DNA of 64,000 bases, from positions 36,815,654 through 36,879,653 of the forward strand of contig NC_083575.1 in NCBI RefSeq assembly GCF_027579695.1, written 5' to 3'. The notes under the pieces are model-generated. The model was not told where the DNA came from. It saw nothing but the letters and a program-made list of their open reading frames with translations, and did not search any database. A program made the position numbers and the translations under genes. Position 1 is the first letter of the stretch; the number at the start of each line of letters is the position of its first letter. Positions 1 to 12,790 of the stretch are shown here, one piece after another. This DNA comes from Neoarius graeffei. Lineage: Eukaryota; Chordata; Actinopteri; Siluriformes; Ariidae.

Positions 1-307
1 GGCATGTCATGGTTTTGGAGGTTTGAACCAGAGGGAAGATACCAAGTGAAGGAGGATCTTTTCAATTTTCCAGCTCCTGGGCAGCATAAAGTGTTGTTAT
101 GTGGAGGTACAGTGACCTGAGCAGACCTCTGACATAGATGTTCCTCATTGCAAACATGCTGCGAATGGAATTACTTTTCTCCTCGTGTAACTAACTGCTC
201 ATGATGTTGTGCTCAGTCAAACATCAGCTTTTTCAGCAATTGGGAAAATAGGAATTAAAGTAATTTCTGGGTCAACAGTATGAAATCTTAGAAGTACAAT
301 AGATTAG

Positions 308-631
<324 letters not shown>

Positions 632-1148
632 CTAATCTATTGTACTTGCCTTTTGTTGACTGTACATTTACCTAATTACCTCAGTTACTGCTTATCTGAA
701 CTGTTTGTTTTAAGCCAAAAGGAGCTATAGATAGTATTCCAAGTTTTGAATTACTACCTACAGGGTCTCCTCATTTACATATAACATGTTTGTACACTGT
801 GGGGCCCAATTAAACCTCAAGCATTCACGATGCAGAAATAACATTTAACTGAGATCTCCACCCATCCCCTAGACACCCCCCTTCTCTCTGACACACATTC
901 AGTGATGTGATATATGATATAATATGAAATATAGGTAATGTGTTTCATTAAATTTCCTTCAAATGAAATGATTTGACACATTAGTTAACATGAACGAACC
1001 AAGAACTCCTGCATTAATACACCATAAATTAACAAAGTAACTAACTTTGTTTGTATTAACATTTTCTTATCATTATGTATTTTTTCCAATAATAAACCAA
1101 ATAATCAATACCTGTATTAATTAATCTTCATGCCATTAATGAGCAAAG

Positions 1149-1508
1149 GGTGGCATGATGGTGTAGTGGTTAGCACTGTTGTCTCACAGCAAGAAGGTTC
1201 TGGGTTCGAGCCCAGTGGCCGACAGTTTGCATGTTCTCCCCATGTCTGCATGGGTTTCTTCTAGGTTCTCTCACAGTCCAAAGGCATGTGGTTAGGTTAA
1301 CATGGGGCAGCCATGGCCTGAAGGTTGTGCTGAAGTGCCCTTGAACAAGGTACCTAACCCACAATTGGTTGCTGTTGCATAGCTGCCCACTGCTCTGGGT
1401 ATGTGTGTGTGCTCACTTGTGTGTGTTCACTGCTTCAGATGGGTTAAATGCAGAGAGGAATTTCACTGTGTGCTTGAGTGTACATGTGACAAATAAAGGC
1501 TTCTTCTT
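1149..1508 (+). mobile_element. SINE, type B tail
   Basis: The tRNA-like head (GTGTAGTGGTTAGCAC, B box GGTTCGAGCCC) is joined to a different 3' half ending ACAAATAAAGGCTTCTTCTT. The sister copy is at 58643-59018. Confidence 0.85.
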
Positions 1509-1539
1509 GGAAATAAAAATAAAACTAAACCCTCAATGA

Positions 1540-1902
1540 GGGTGGCACGGTGGTGTAGTGGTTAGCGCTGTCGCCTCACAGCAAGAAGGTCCGGGTTCGA
1601 GCCCCGTGGCCAGCGAGGGCCTTTCTGTGTGGAATTTGCATGTTCTCCCTGTGTCCGCGTGGGTTTCCTCCGGGTGCTCCGGTTTCCCCCACAGTCCAAA
1701 GACATGCAGGTTAGGTTAACTGGTGACTCTAAATTGACCATAAGTGTGAATGGTTGTCTGTGTCTATGTGTCAGCCCTGTGATGACCTGGCGACTTGTCC
1801 AGGGTGTATCCCGCCTTTCGCCCGTAGTCACCTGGGATAGGCTCCAGCTTGCCTGCGACCCTGTAGAACAGGATAAAGCAGCTAGAGATAATGAGATGAG
1901 AG
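1540..1902 (+). mobile_element. SINE, type A (DANA/mermaid-like)
   Basis: tRNA-derived head with A box (TGGTGTAGTGG) and B box (GGTTCGAGCCCC), and a GAGATGAGA tail. Perfect 13-bp duplication AAACCCTCAATGA at 1527-1539 and 1903-1915. Open frames on both strands of this SINE (for example [13 protein letters not shown]) recur throughout the window and are not genes. Confidence 0.93.
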
Positions 1903-2172
1903 AAACCCTCAATGACCAACCTCACTCAACACCTTAAAGGACATGGGACATGGATTTTTTCTGGGTATAATTATGTATAAAGGACATAAGAAATGCCATC
2001 TAAATCACTGCAGGGCGTCAAAAATGTGAAAATCATCACATTATTCAACTTTTTTATACATCAGCGTAAAACAAGGATTCGTTAATTAGCTAGGTGGTCA
2101 CGTGACCCGTGACATCACAAAAACTTTCCAAGGAGCCAGCGCTTGGGAATCTAATGTAAGCAGGTTACCGAA

Positions 2173-2370
2173 ATGGACACCATTGACAGTGACATTCCCG
2201 ATGTTTCACAGAGATGTGAAGTTAGACCCTATCAATTCGAACCGATAGCTGGAAATTCACATGAACATGGATCTTGTCTTTACTCTGACGGGTCAGATGA
2301 TTCTGAGAGTGAGAGTTCATTCAATCCCCATGAAACTGAAAGCGGTCGGCTGGATAACACTTCCTGGTAA
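2173..2370 (+). pseudogene. P2X7-tail-like protein, first exon inside Kolobok-like element
   Basis: ATG at 2173 opens MDTIDSDIPDVSQRCEVRPY, then QFEPIAG, an acidic/serine tract and GRLDNTSW. It ends at a good donor (cctg|gtaagtt at 2370). The YQFEP...RLxNTxW pattern resembles, from memory, the first exon of the many fish transposon proteins with a P2X7 C-terminal (ballast-like) domain, in which LGNTDWC follows. Here the following exons are missing. Confidence 0.55.
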
Positions 2371-2720
2371 GTTAAAAACAATTCTGCTCAAAGGCTAATG
2401 ATCTGTTGAAAGAAGTATTATTTTTGTATCATACATTGAAAGTTCATCATAGATCTAGCTAAAGTCCGTTGCAAGCTAGTTTTTTTTTGCTGATATTTTT
2501 TGAGATTGATTGAGATACAATGCTTCCAGAGTCCGAGATGAAAACATTCAAAATGGCGAAACGCCATCACACAGCCAACAACACTACGCCATTTGGCGAA
2601 AGAGATGAAAATTAAGAAAAGTTAAACAAACTTACCAACATAACATTTATTTAAATGTCCATTAATGTTACAGGATTTCTTGACTGTCTCTACAGTTGTA
2701 GGAATGTTAGGCCCTGTATA

Positions 2721-3002
2721 TTATGGTGCTACAGTATCACTGCCTTCATGAACCCGGCTATATGGCCTCTTAAATTTGGCTTGGCAATTAATATCGCTCA
2801 GTACCTGAGTATTAATGTTGAAAGAATCCTCAGTGAAATGGTCCGAACACAGTTTGTGGGAAACAGTAGGTGCAAAGTTTTTTCTACGGCAGTAGTGAGC
2901 CCACACTTTCCTCAGCTTCGGGTCCTTGGGGAATGCAAAAAAACTTACTCCAGGGCATTTCCCATTGGAATTATTGCAACCATAAGCAGCACAATACACC
3001 AT
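2721..3002 (-). pseudogene. THAP zinc-finger exon inside Kolobok-like element
   Basis: The ATG on the minus strand at 3002 opens MVYCAAYGCNNSNGKCPGVS. The C-x4-C pair and the later KLCSDHF (C-x2-H) form the C2CH signature of a THAP DNA-binding domain, with the FPKDP loop between them. The frame then runs about 50 residues to a stop. It converges with the + strand exon at 2173. In autonomous relatives the THAP domain belongs to the transposase. Confidence 0.8.
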
Positions 3003-3308
3003 GATGTTCAATGTACGTTAAAGACTATAAAAACAATTTTCTTGTCATTCACTTCTCCATTCATCTACCCGCTTGTGCTGTGCCCGAAAGTTTTTGTGAC
3101 GTATGATCACGTGACAGCGGCTCTTCCGGTTGTAGAAAATGCATATCGGAGCTCGAGCAGAAATGCCATATAATCATCACGAATATAACGATTTTGCTGA
3201 ATTTAATAGATGATTTTGTATTTGTTGATGTAATTAATTCATATTTTTAATGGAAAGAAACTGATATAGCGTGCATTTACGGTATGTTTCATGTCCCATG
3301 TCCTTTAA

Positions 3309-4216
3309 CAAACATGTTTATGTTATTAACAGTCAAAATTCAGAACTGAGGCTGTTTATACCCATAGTCCGGAGTGCAGTAAATGATCAACTTTTCGAAA
3401 ACATCAACTCAACATGGCTGCCACATCATCAAAAGTAAACAAAGTAGCACATCTTATCTTTACATGAGTTATGCCATTTATACAAGTATTATACAAGAAC
3501 AGGAACCTGCTGTAAACCAGTTTTAACTGAGTCAGGCCCGTTTAACTGTAACTGAAACGTTCCTTTTAATCTTTTCCTGTAGAATAAATAAATGAAATGG
3601 AATGAAATTTGCTTTCGATCAAGCAACATACAGACATATTCACTTGTTAAATCTATAACACTGACTGTGTAGTTCACTGATTTGAGGAGGAAAATATTCA
3701 TCAGTAATCACAGTTTGCTGGCCAGCTTGTTGCTAACAAAAGACAAATACGGAGGAGTCCATGTTTTTCCCCACACTTTGGCGCTAAAATGCACAGAGGT
3801 GGAAAATTACATCATTCTGATCACCGTTTTCCCACTTCCAAGGTAAATACTTCTGTAATTAGCTTCAACTATTCCTTGTTTCCATCTATTTAAGGTTGTT
3901 GGGTGCTTTCAAACATTCTTTGGTTTTTTACTTTTTGTCACACAACCATGTTCAAACACCATCTGCGTCATGGGCCACTGGCCGATCTGATCTAATCATT
4001 GGTGATGGGGTCACCTACAGTTCATGTCAGTTATTTCTTTGTCAGTAGAAGCTTCTGTATATAGAGGAGCGTATTTTGGTTACTTTCACAGCTCAAATGA
4101 GAACGTCCATTAATTCCTGGGGTGCTGGTTATGACTTAACAAAGTCTTTTGTGTATGTTTGGGCCCTCAGCAGAACTTAATGTCAGAGAGTCTTTGGCTG
4201 TTCTGTAACACAGACT

Positions 4217-4265
<49 letters not shown>

Positions 4266-5805
4266 CACACGCGCTGCATGTGTATTAATGTGAGGCAATG
4301 GAGCACTATAAAGATGTTAAAAATTAACAGCTCACTGAAGCATTATAACTGGTGCCACTTTAATAAATGACAAAGTTTATTAGTTTATTTGAGTTAATAA
4401 ATCTCATCTGATGGTACACATTACATTACAGTGGTAATGCATTTTAAAAATCTGATGGTCCAATACAGGCAATTTGCGTTCTAGAGTATTTACTTATTCA
4501 TACTGAGAAAACACGGACATTAAGTTCCAGGACCCTCTGAATGAAGGACACCCCAGCCAGTGTGAAATAAATAAACGAATGGATCATATACATTGTGAAT
4601 TAAAAAGCTTTGACTTCACAATAAATAAATATTACAGCTCAGTTTATGGAATGATTAATTTTCCGTGGGAGGTGCTGAATTTTGGTTGATATTAAATGTG
4701 TTTGAAGGAGTTTCACTCCACAGTGAATGCCAGCACATACTTCTGGGTTCTTGTATGCCACATTTTGGAAAACAAAATAAACCTATTGGAAATTATGAAA
4801 GGGAAACAAAAAACAAATTAAAAAAACTTGTAAAAATCTTAAGCAGTTCAAAAACCACAGCCACATGTGCAGCAGCTCTGCCAGACGTTACATGCAAAGA
4901 CAAATAAATCAGTAGCAATTGAACTGCCTTGGTAGAAACATTAAAAAAGAATTCCTAAAAATCCCTACTTTAAAATCCCTACTGTTTTCTCCGGTTTCAC
5001 ATTTATAGCCTACTAGTAAACCTCTCACCACTACATGACCTCTAAAACTATACATTTACAAGACCTGATTTTTGGTGATCTCTCAGTAGACTAGGGTAGA
5101 CGAGCATGTGGGAGTCTGATAGACCAGCACAAAGATTTGTTTTGACAGCATAGGCGAGAATACGACCAATTTAGTTTTCTTGTTTCCCTTTCTCGCATCT
5201 TAGTCCTGTCCTCATGCATAAAGGTTACAAGGACGTGATTGAAGAACGGAGGAACTGACGTCAAATCTATTTGCAAAATGAGACATCCTCAAGTCAGTGA
5301 AGTGTCACATTAAAACAAGGGGACTTATTGATGACTGGTTGCCCATCTGTCTCGCCTATCATGTTTCTCGTACAAGCATGCCTTTTTTCCACTATTAGGT
5401 GATGACAGACTAGAATCTTGGAGAGACTAAAACGTTAACTTTTAAACATGTCACTTTATAGATCATTTTCAGTGTGTAAACTCACTGTATTGTGTAGCTG
5501 GAGACATGTTATGCTGGGAAACAAATCAGAATAAATGGGGTTCATTTAAAGTGATATTTTAAAGCTGCTTTAAAGCATTTTAAAGTGACATTTCATTTGC
5601 AAATGTATTTCTAAGTCCATTTCTTTGTCCTGGTACCCTTTCCTTCTGTCCTCAGAGGGGAGGAGCGAAGGAGTAACGAAGGACACAAAGAATGTAAATG
5701 AGGACAATTAATGAAGTAAAAAGCATCTATTGTTCCTTTAGATCGTGCATGTGCCAAGCTGTGGTTATGAGACACGGTACAGTGAAAATAAAAAGGATAA
5801 ACATA
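3309..5805. other. Intergenic, no gene seen
   Basis: AT-rich, with a (TC)n array at 4219-4263. No coding pattern or terminal repeats are recognised. Confidence 0.6.
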
Positions 5806-5942
5806 TATAAATTAAGGGCACAATTTCCACTTGAGTAAAATATGTAGATTTTACATATTGATATAATGTCTATGTTACCAAAATAAATTGTTTGAACTTA
5901 CATATTTTACTTAAGTGGAAATCCTGCTCTTAATTTAAATAC
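5806..5942. repeat. Small palindromic MITE, about 42-bp arms
   Basis: TTTCCACTTGAGTAAAATAT near 5830 is mirrored by ATATTTTACTTAAGTGGAAA near 5902, and the pairing extends to TAAATTAAGGGCA / TGCTCTTAATTTA at the ends. The loop is about 50 bp and AT-rich. Confidence 0.75.
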
Positions 5943-6048
5943 ATTGTTACATGATTCCCCCCCCCCCCCCCACCCGTGATATTAATTAACTTTCCCCTAG
6001 ATCTTTATTTAATGTTTTCTAATCACACTCTTTACTTTGTTATTTCTT

Positions 6049-6079
<31 letters not shown>

Positions 6080-6370
6080 AAGAATGTAGTAAAAGTTAAG
6101 AATACACATATTTGCTCAAGAAACAGGTCAAGTTTATAATGCTCAGTCTACAGGACAAAAATGTATGAATAGTGGCACAGAAAACAAACAAACAAAAATA
6201 TTTTGAAAGATTTGAACCAAATATTCACTTGTCATCTGTCTGATATTTTAATTCTGGAGTGTACAGCCAGATTTCATAAGACAGCATCTCAAAAAATCAA
6301 TAACTGGTTAGCCGCTATAGTTTTTGTTGTTAATAATAATAATAATAATAATAAGAAGAAGAAGAAGAAG

Positions 6371-6746
6371 ACAGCACAGTGGTGTAGTGGTTAGCACAGT
6401 TGCCTCATAGCAAGAAGGTCCTGGGTTCGAGCCCCGTGGCCGGCGAGGGCCTTTCTGTGTGGAGTTTGCATGTTCTCCCCGTGTCCGCGTGGGTTTCCTC
6501 CGGGTGCTCCGGTTTCCCCCACAGTCCAAAGACATGCAGGTTAGGTTAACTGGTGACTCTAAATTGACCGTAGGTGTGAATGTGAGTGTGAATGGTTGTC
6601 TGTGTCTATGTGTCAGCCCTGTGATGACCTGGCGACTTGTCCAGGGTGTACCCCGCCTTTCGCCCGTAGCCAGCTGGGATAGGCTGCAACTTGCCTGCGA
6701 CATTGTAGAACAGGATAAGCGGCAACGGATAATGGATGGATGGATG
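6371..6746 (+). mobile_element. SINE, type A with GGATGGATGG tail
   Basis: Complete copy after an (AAT)n(AAG)n tract; the tail reads GATAATGGATGGATGGATG instead of GAGATGAG. The target duplication is obscured by the microsatellite. Confidence 0.9.
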
Positions 6747-6928
6747 ATAAAAATAATAACCTCATAATTTCTGTATGTCAATCTAAGCCATGTGTAAACC
6801 TGATCACTTGTTATAGTTGGATGTGTCCCTCCTCCCCCACTTTTTTCCTTTATTTCCCGAATCTTAAAGCATTAGTGGTGTTGTTTGTCTGTCTTTGGTT
6901 TAAAATTGAATCAGTAGAAAATAACTGA

Positions 6929-7340
6929 GAGAGAGAGAGAGAGAGAGAGAGAAATGAATGAAAGAAAGAAAGAAAGAAAGAATGAATAAATATTTTTTTC
7001 AACATGTATAAACTTTAATTTATTGTTCAGTTACACTCAGTTCAGTCTGATATCATAAAAAACTGCAATAATATATAACAAGTATAACAAAAACTATATA
7101 TGATAAGAACTAAACTAAAAAAATATTAAATTAAATTGATAAAAACTACATATTGATAAAAACTAAACTAAAGAATATAGATTAAATTAATAAAAACTAT
7201 ATATAAATAAAAACTAAACTAAAAGAATATAGATTAAACACTTTAAAATGTTTCGATTTATTGTGCCAACTGACGTTTCTAAATCAAAGTCAGTAAATAA
7301 ATAAATGAATAAATTAAATAAATAAGGCAAGATGCAAGCA
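6929..7340. repeat. (GA)n, (GAAA)n and an AT-rich tandem repeat
   Basis: (AG)n at 6927-6952 and (GAAA)n at 6959-6981, then about three diverged copies of a roughly 55-60-bp unit containing ATAAAAACTAAACTAAA (7095-7240). Confidence 0.8.
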
Positions 7341-7364
7341 TGTTGGCTAATAGATTAAATGCTG

Positions 7365-7560
7365 TCCATAGCGATGCACTATACATTACAGGCATTTAGT
7401 AGTCACTCTTATCCAGCACAACATACCCAGAGTAGCCTGGGGAGCAATTGGGGGTTAGGTGCTTTGCTCAAAGGCACTTCAGCCATTCCTGCTGGTTCAG
7501 GGAATCAAACCAGCAACCTTTTGCTCCCAAATCTGCTTCACTAACCATTAATCCATGGCT
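7365..7560 (-). mobile_element. Second SINE-like family, copy 1
   Basis: TTACAGGCATTTAGTAGTCA followed by CTCTTATCCAGCACAACATA and, at the other end, GGAATCAAACCAGCAACCTT and TTCACTAACCATTAATCCATG. This is the reverse strand of a tRNA-like head, common across fish. Confidence 0.65.
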
Positions 7561-7639
7561 TCCACTGTACATGACGTGGTTTAAACTCTATTTTAGACTC
7601 ACTGGTGTCCAACACCATTATAAACCTAAAACTTGATTC

Positions 7640-7896
7640 AGCTCCTTATTAAACCTGTTAGTTGAGTTAGAGGTAATGGAGAGGGTATGATAGATAACTA
7701 GGACATGGTGTCTGGAGACACACCAGCAAATCAGTAAAGTCAGTCCTTGGTGATTGACATGTGTTCAGTCACTGCCTGTGGCTGAGGAACATTCTTACAG
7801 TAATGAAGTGACCCCCTGTGCTCCTAATGAATGTGATCACCTGCGGCGTCTAATTAACGCCCACTGAGGAAAGAATGTGAAAGATTAACCCCCCCG

Positions 7897-7927
<31 letters not shown>

Positions 7928-8760
7928 GCCAGTGTGGTTTAACCAAACACAAAGGCAGGGCCTGAGTTAGTCTGTAGATCCTCTCAGCCACATAATCCTC
8001 CAGTCTCTCCCACTAATGAATTCACATGTTAAACGCGTGCTTCGGTGTGTAAATGGCGACCTGGGGCTCCGCACACACTTAAGAAGATTTCATTGTTTTC
8101 GGTGAAACAGCCCTCCTTCTTTAAACGGGATTAATGCATCGTAGGTTTCCTGCGGTGTTTCACTGAACAATGCTCATGGAGGACAACGGAAATATTAACC
8201 GAGACACAGACCAATAATTATCACCCAATACTGTACCTTTTTATTGACTTTTGTGCTTATTATTATGTCTAGCCACGCCCACACAGGGTGCCTATTTATA
8301 TGTGGGCGTGACTTTGTGCCTAAGCGACCACATCACTTAAAAAAGTAAAACAATGCGACAGTTTTTCAATTTGAGCGTAAAGTGGCTTTAATTCTATTAA
8401 ACAATTGTTTGCTGCAAACTTCAGTCCGTAATGACGAAAAACAAATGAACAGTGAGGAGTTTTAAAGTTAGTCTGAGAAAGAAATGACTATTTTAGATTA
8501 AGAATAAGGGCTTTAGTAGCTCAGACACATTTACATGCAATTTATTGCTCACCTCGGTTGTAATATACTGAAATCTACAGATTATTTTTTTAATGATAGG
8601 CCTGTTAGTCAATCATTATTTGTATGATAGCTCATGATTACAGCTCCCTTGGAGTTCCATTCTAATGATAACATGAGCATTAATCCTGCACACCATCACA
8701 TTAGCAAAACTAACACTCTCACATGGAGGGGGTCACATATGTAAAAGAACATTTAAACAT
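7640..8760. other. Unique intergenic stretch, no gene seen
   Basis: Repeat-poor apart from (CA)n at 7896-7924, with homeodomain-like TAATTA cores (for example CTAATTAACGCCC near 7850). No coding signal. It might be regulatory, but nothing proves it. Confidence 0.35.
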
Positions 8761-8807
8761 GTAAATAAGTTGTTGCTGTTGTTATTATTATTATTATTAT
8801 TATTATT

Positions 8808-9181
8808 GGGCACCACAGTGACAGTGGTTAGCACTGTCGCTTCACAGTAAGAAGGTTCTGGGTTCGAGCCCAGTGGCCGGCGAGGGCCTTTCTATGCGGA
8901 GTTTGCATGTTCTCCCCGTGTCTGCATGGGTTTCCTCCGGGTGCTCCGGTTTCCCCCACAGTCCAAAGACATACAGGTTAGGTTAACTGGTGACTCTAAA
9001 TTGACCGTAGGTGTGAATGTGAGTGTGAATGGTTGTCTGTGTCTATGTGTCAGCTCTGCGATGACCTGGCAACTTGTCCAGGGTGTACCCCGGCTTTCGC
9101 CCATAGTCAGCTGGGATAGGCTCCAGCTTGCCTGCGACCCTGTAGAACAGGATAAAGCGGCTAGAGATAATGAGATGAGAT
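8808..9181 (+). mobile_element. SINE, type A
   Basis: Complete copy between (TTA)n on the left and the start of the (ATAAT)n tract on the right; it ends GAGATAATGAGATGAGA. Confidence 0.92.
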
Positions 9182-9196
9182 AATATAATATAATAT

Positions 9197-9748
9197 TTTT
9201 TTCGCGGTCCAGTTTCCATCAAATCCTGTGCCCTGATTGGCTGGCGAGCCAGTTACGGACCACGGTTACAGACCTCTGGTGACTCGCTCGTTCACAACAA
9301 CAGCAAACATAGTAGCATTTTTATCAACATTTATCTTTTTTTTATAAGATTTATTTATAAGATTATCAAAAATCTTATAAATTTTTGCCAGCATTTCTCA
9401 GGAGAATAGCATTAATTTTACATCATGGATAGCAATAACGACAGTCTTCGCAGCGAAAGTGAGTTTTACTACCCTGAGGAAGAAGAAATAAAATAAAACA
9501 TTTCAGGAGAAAGCTAAAAACCTCTAACTGTTGCTAACGCCGAGCAAAAACATGGCTGAATCCTGAATGACTCAATTTTGTATAAAGAGGGGACTACATA
9601 GGTGGCAAAATGTAGTTTTTTTTCCTGCCGTAGAAGTGCACTTGTATACTGAGGAGGAGGCAATTTGCATTACAGCTGTGAATGAGGATTCAAAATGGCG
9701 GCGCGGCTTGGTTTTCCCTTTCGGGCGCTCTCGTTTTGTGTTAGAATT
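9197..9748. other. Unassigned 0.55-kb segment between two SINEs
   Basis: Starts TTTTTTTCGCGGTCC after the ATAAT repeat. Contains a possible short exon (ATG at 9425, MDSNNDSLRSESEFYYPEEE) and the CAAAATGGCGGCGC motif common near ends of fish THAP or hAT-type elements. I suspect a transposon remnant but see no terminal repeats. Confidence 0.35.
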
Positions 9749-10126
9749 TCTCATCTCATCTCATTATCTCTAGCCGCTTTATCCTGTTCTACAGGGTCGC
9801 AGGCAAGCTGGAGCCTATCCCAGCTGACTATGGGCGAAAGGCAGGGTACACCCTGGACAAGTCGCCAAGTCATCACAGGGCTGACACATAGAGACAGACA
9901 ACCATTCACACTCACATTCACACCTACGGTCAATTTAGAGTCACCAGTTAACCTAACCTGCATGTCTTTGGACTGTGGGGGAAACCGGAGCACCCGGAGG
10001 AAACCCACGCAGACACGGGGAGAACATGCAAACTCCGCACAGAAAGGCCCTCGCCGGCCATGGGGCTCGAACCCGGACCTTCTTGCTGTGAGGCAACAGC
10101 GCTAACCACTACACCACCGTGCCGCC
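9749..10126 (-). mobile_element. SINE, type A
   Basis: Complete minus-strand copy, from tail (TCTCATCTCATC) to head (ACACCACCGTGCCGCC). Its head adjoins the (ATAAT)n tract into which Tc1 A is inserted. Confidence 0.93.
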
Positions 10127-10185
10127 TATAATATAATATAATATAATATAATATAATATAATATAATATAATATAATATAATATA

Positions 10186-11790
10186 CAACCCCAATTCCAA
10201 AAAATTTGGGACAAAGTACAAATTGTAAATAAAAACGGAATGCAATAATTTACAAATCTCAAAAACTGATATTGTATTCACAATAGAACATATACAACAT
10301 ATCAAATGTCAAAAGTGAGACATTTTGAAATTTCATGCCAAATATTGGCTCATTTGAAATTTCATGACAGCAACACATCTCAAAAAAGTTGGGACAGGGG
10401 CAATAAGAGGCTGGAAAAGTTAAAGGTACAAAAAAGGAACAGCTGGAGGACCAAATTGCAACTCATTAGGTCAATTGGCAATAGGTCATTAACATGACTG
10501 GGTATAAAAAGAGCATCTTGGAGTGGCAGCGGCTCTCAGAAGTAAAGCTGGGAAGAGGATCACCAATCCCCCTAATTCTGCGCCGACAAATAGTGGAGCA
10601 ATATCAGAATGGAGTTTGACAGTGTAAAATTGCAAAGAGTCTGAACATATCATCATCTACAGTGCATAATATCATCAAAAGATTCAGAGAACCTGGAAGA
10701 ATCTCTGTGCGTAAGGGTCAAGGCCGGAAAACCATACCGGGTGCCCGTGATCTTCGGGCCCTTAGACGGCACTGCATCACATACAGGCATGCTTCTGTAT
10801 TGGAAATCACAAAATTGGCTCAGGAATATTTCCAGATAACATTATCTGTGAACACAATTCACCGTGCCATCCGCCACTGCCAGCTAAAACTCTATAGTTC
10901 AAAGAAGAAGCCGTATCTAAACATGATCCAGAAGCACAGACGTCTTCTCTGGGCCAAGGCTCATTTAAAATGGACTGTGGCAAAGTGGAAAACTGTTCTG
11001 TGGTCAGACGAATCAAAATTTGAAGTTCTTTATGGAAATCGGGGACGCCGTGTCATTCGGACTAAAGAGGAGAAGGACGACCCAAGTTGTTAGCAGCGCT
11101 CAGTTCAGAAGCCTGCATCTCTGATGGTATGGGGTTGCATTAGTGCGTGTGGCATGGGCAGTTTACACATCTGGAAAGACACCATCAAAGCTGAAAGGTA
11201 TATCCAGGTTCTAGAGCAACATATGCTCCCATCCAGATGATGTCTCTTTCAGGAAAGACCTTGCATTTTCCAACATGACAATGCCAAACCACATACTGCA
11301 TCAATTACAGCATCATGGCTGCGTAGAAGAAGGGTCCGGGTACTGAACTGGCCAGCCTGCAGTCCAGATCTTTCACCCATAGAAAACATTTGCCGCATCA
11401 TAAAACGGAAGATACGACAAAAAAGACCTAAGACAGTTGAGCAACTAGAATCCTACATTAGACAAGAATGGGTTAACATTCCTATCCCTAAACTTGAGCA
11501 ACTTGTCTCCTCAGTCCCCAGATGTTTACAGACTGTTGTAAAGAGAAAAGGGGATGTCTCACAGTGGTAAACATGGCCTTGTCCCAACTTTTTTGAGATG
11601 TGTTGTTGTCATGAAATTTAAAATCACCTAATTTTTCTCTTTAAATGAAACATTTTCTCAGTTCAAACATTTGATATGTCATCTATGTTCTATTCTGAAT
11701 AAAATATGGAATTTTGAAACTTCCACATCATTGCATTCTGTTATTATTTACAATTTGTACTTTGTCCCAACTTTTTTGGAATCGGGGTTA
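10186..11790 (+). mobile_element. Tc1-like transposon A, full length, TA duplication
   Basis: The termini AACCCCAATTCCAAAAAA and the inverted AACCCCGATTCCAAAAAA lie within TA duplications at 10184-10185 and 11791-11792, and a second copy of the TTGGGAC motif lies about 200 bp inside each end. The length of 1605 bp is normal for Tc1. It is inserted in an (ATAAT)n microsatellite. Confidence 0.9.
10548..11570 (+). pseudogene. Tc1 transposase A, inactivated (DD34E)
   Basis: The start is CTG where relatives have ATG (CTGGGAAGAGGATCACC). Stops interrupt the frame near 10616 (CGA to TGA), at the TAG after DDPSC (11091-11093) and at a TGA in CCATCCAGATGA. Recognisable are the helix-turn-helix region, TVLWSDESKFE (first Asp), FQHDNAKPH (second Asp) and SPDLSPIEN (Glu) with 34 residues between Asp 2 and Glu. 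The last stop is TAA at 11568. All catalytic residues are visible but the gene cannot be translated. Confidence 0.9.
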
Positions 11791-11865
11791 TAATATAATA
11801 TAATATAATATAATATAATATAATATAATATAATATAATATAATATAATATAATATAATATAATA

Positions 11866-12233
11866 TCTCATCTCATTATCTCTAGCCGCTTTATCCTTCT
11901 ACAGGGTCACAGGCAAGCTGGAGCCTATCCCAGCTGACTACGGGCGAAAGGCGGGGTACACCCTGGACAAGTCGCCAGGTCATCACAGGGCTGACACATA
12001 GACACAGACAACCATTCACACTCACACCTACGGTCAATTTAGAGTCACCAGTTAACCTAACCTGCATGTCTTTGGACTGTGGGGGAAACCGGAGCACCCA
12101 GAGGAAACCCACGCGGACACGGGGAGAACATGCAAACTCCACACAGAAAGGCCCTCGCCGGCCCCGGGGCTTGAACCCAGGACCTTCTTGCTGTGAGGCG
12201 ACAGCGCTAACCACTACACCACCGTGCCGCCCC
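11866..12233 (-). mobile_element. SINE, type A
   Basis: Minus-strand copy between two (ATAAT)n tracts. It lacks one of the GTGAATGTGA units present in most copies. Confidence 0.92.
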
Positions 12234-12282
12234 ATAATATAATATAATATAATATAATATAATATAATATAATATAATATAA

Positions 12283-12790
12283 TTAACAGTTATTCCATGA
12301 AATCAAGCTGTACATGAGCTGATAGCCAATGAGGCACATAGCGCCATGCATGATGAGATTGAGTGGAATAAGTGTTTTATTCTATCCACAGTCCCTGGAT
12401 TTTGAGAAACAGAGCATTATTATTTTTATTTTTTGCAAATTTGATCAATAAAAACTTTATACCAAACGTCCGACAAAATCATGTCTGCTTAGAATGTAAA
12501 CAAACTGGCAAAAAGAAAGTAGCAATTTGTGAAAAATGCTATAATAATAATAATAATTCTTGATTAAAAAAAGACATGCTCTTACTATCAAATACTTTAA
12601 TTACAAATTTTGTAGCTTTTTTGTATTTTGGGGGGTTTTGTTTTCGAGTAGAGTTTTTATTTCATCCTCGGTTGGTTCAGCAACAGGCTCCGCCATTTTG
12701 TTTTTCTCTACTCATGGTATATGAGCTGATAGCCTATTAGTAGAGTAGCCAATCAGAGCGCGCGGTTGCTCATATCCAGTGAATGTAGAT
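12283..12790. repeat. Dispersed 0.5-kb repeat, copy 1 (Crypton-like exon on minus strand)
   Basis: The whole unit recurs at 24393-25257. On the minus strand, ATG at about 12700 opens [20 protein letters not shown], then a TPQNTKK segment and, after a one-base shift, ATKFVIKVFD before a gtaag donor. The NTKKAT...VF pattern resembles the N-terminus of Crypton/ZMYM-like tyrosine recombinases in fish (from memory). It is flanked by (ATAAT)n on the left and (TCTAA)n on the right. Confidence 0.6.

Larger units (their letters stand above)
1938..3304. mobile_element. Kolobok-like THAP element, internally deleted (TTAA duplication)
   Basis: A perfect 15-bp inverted terminal repeat AGGACATGGGACATG lies at both ends, flanked by TTAA at 1934-1937 and 3305-3308. 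TTAA duplications plus a THAP domain are the hallmarks of the Kolobok superfamily (established knowledge). The 1367-bp element keeps one coding exon from each end (2173-2369 on + and the THAP exon on -) and no recognisable transposase core, so it should depend on a helper. Confidence 0.85.

Noticed and set aside
1562-1912. Recurring frames such as [18 protein letters not shown] and [20 protein letters not shown]
   Set aside because: They occur on both strands in every SINE copy with different flanks, so they are chance frames in a non-coding tRNA-derived SINE.
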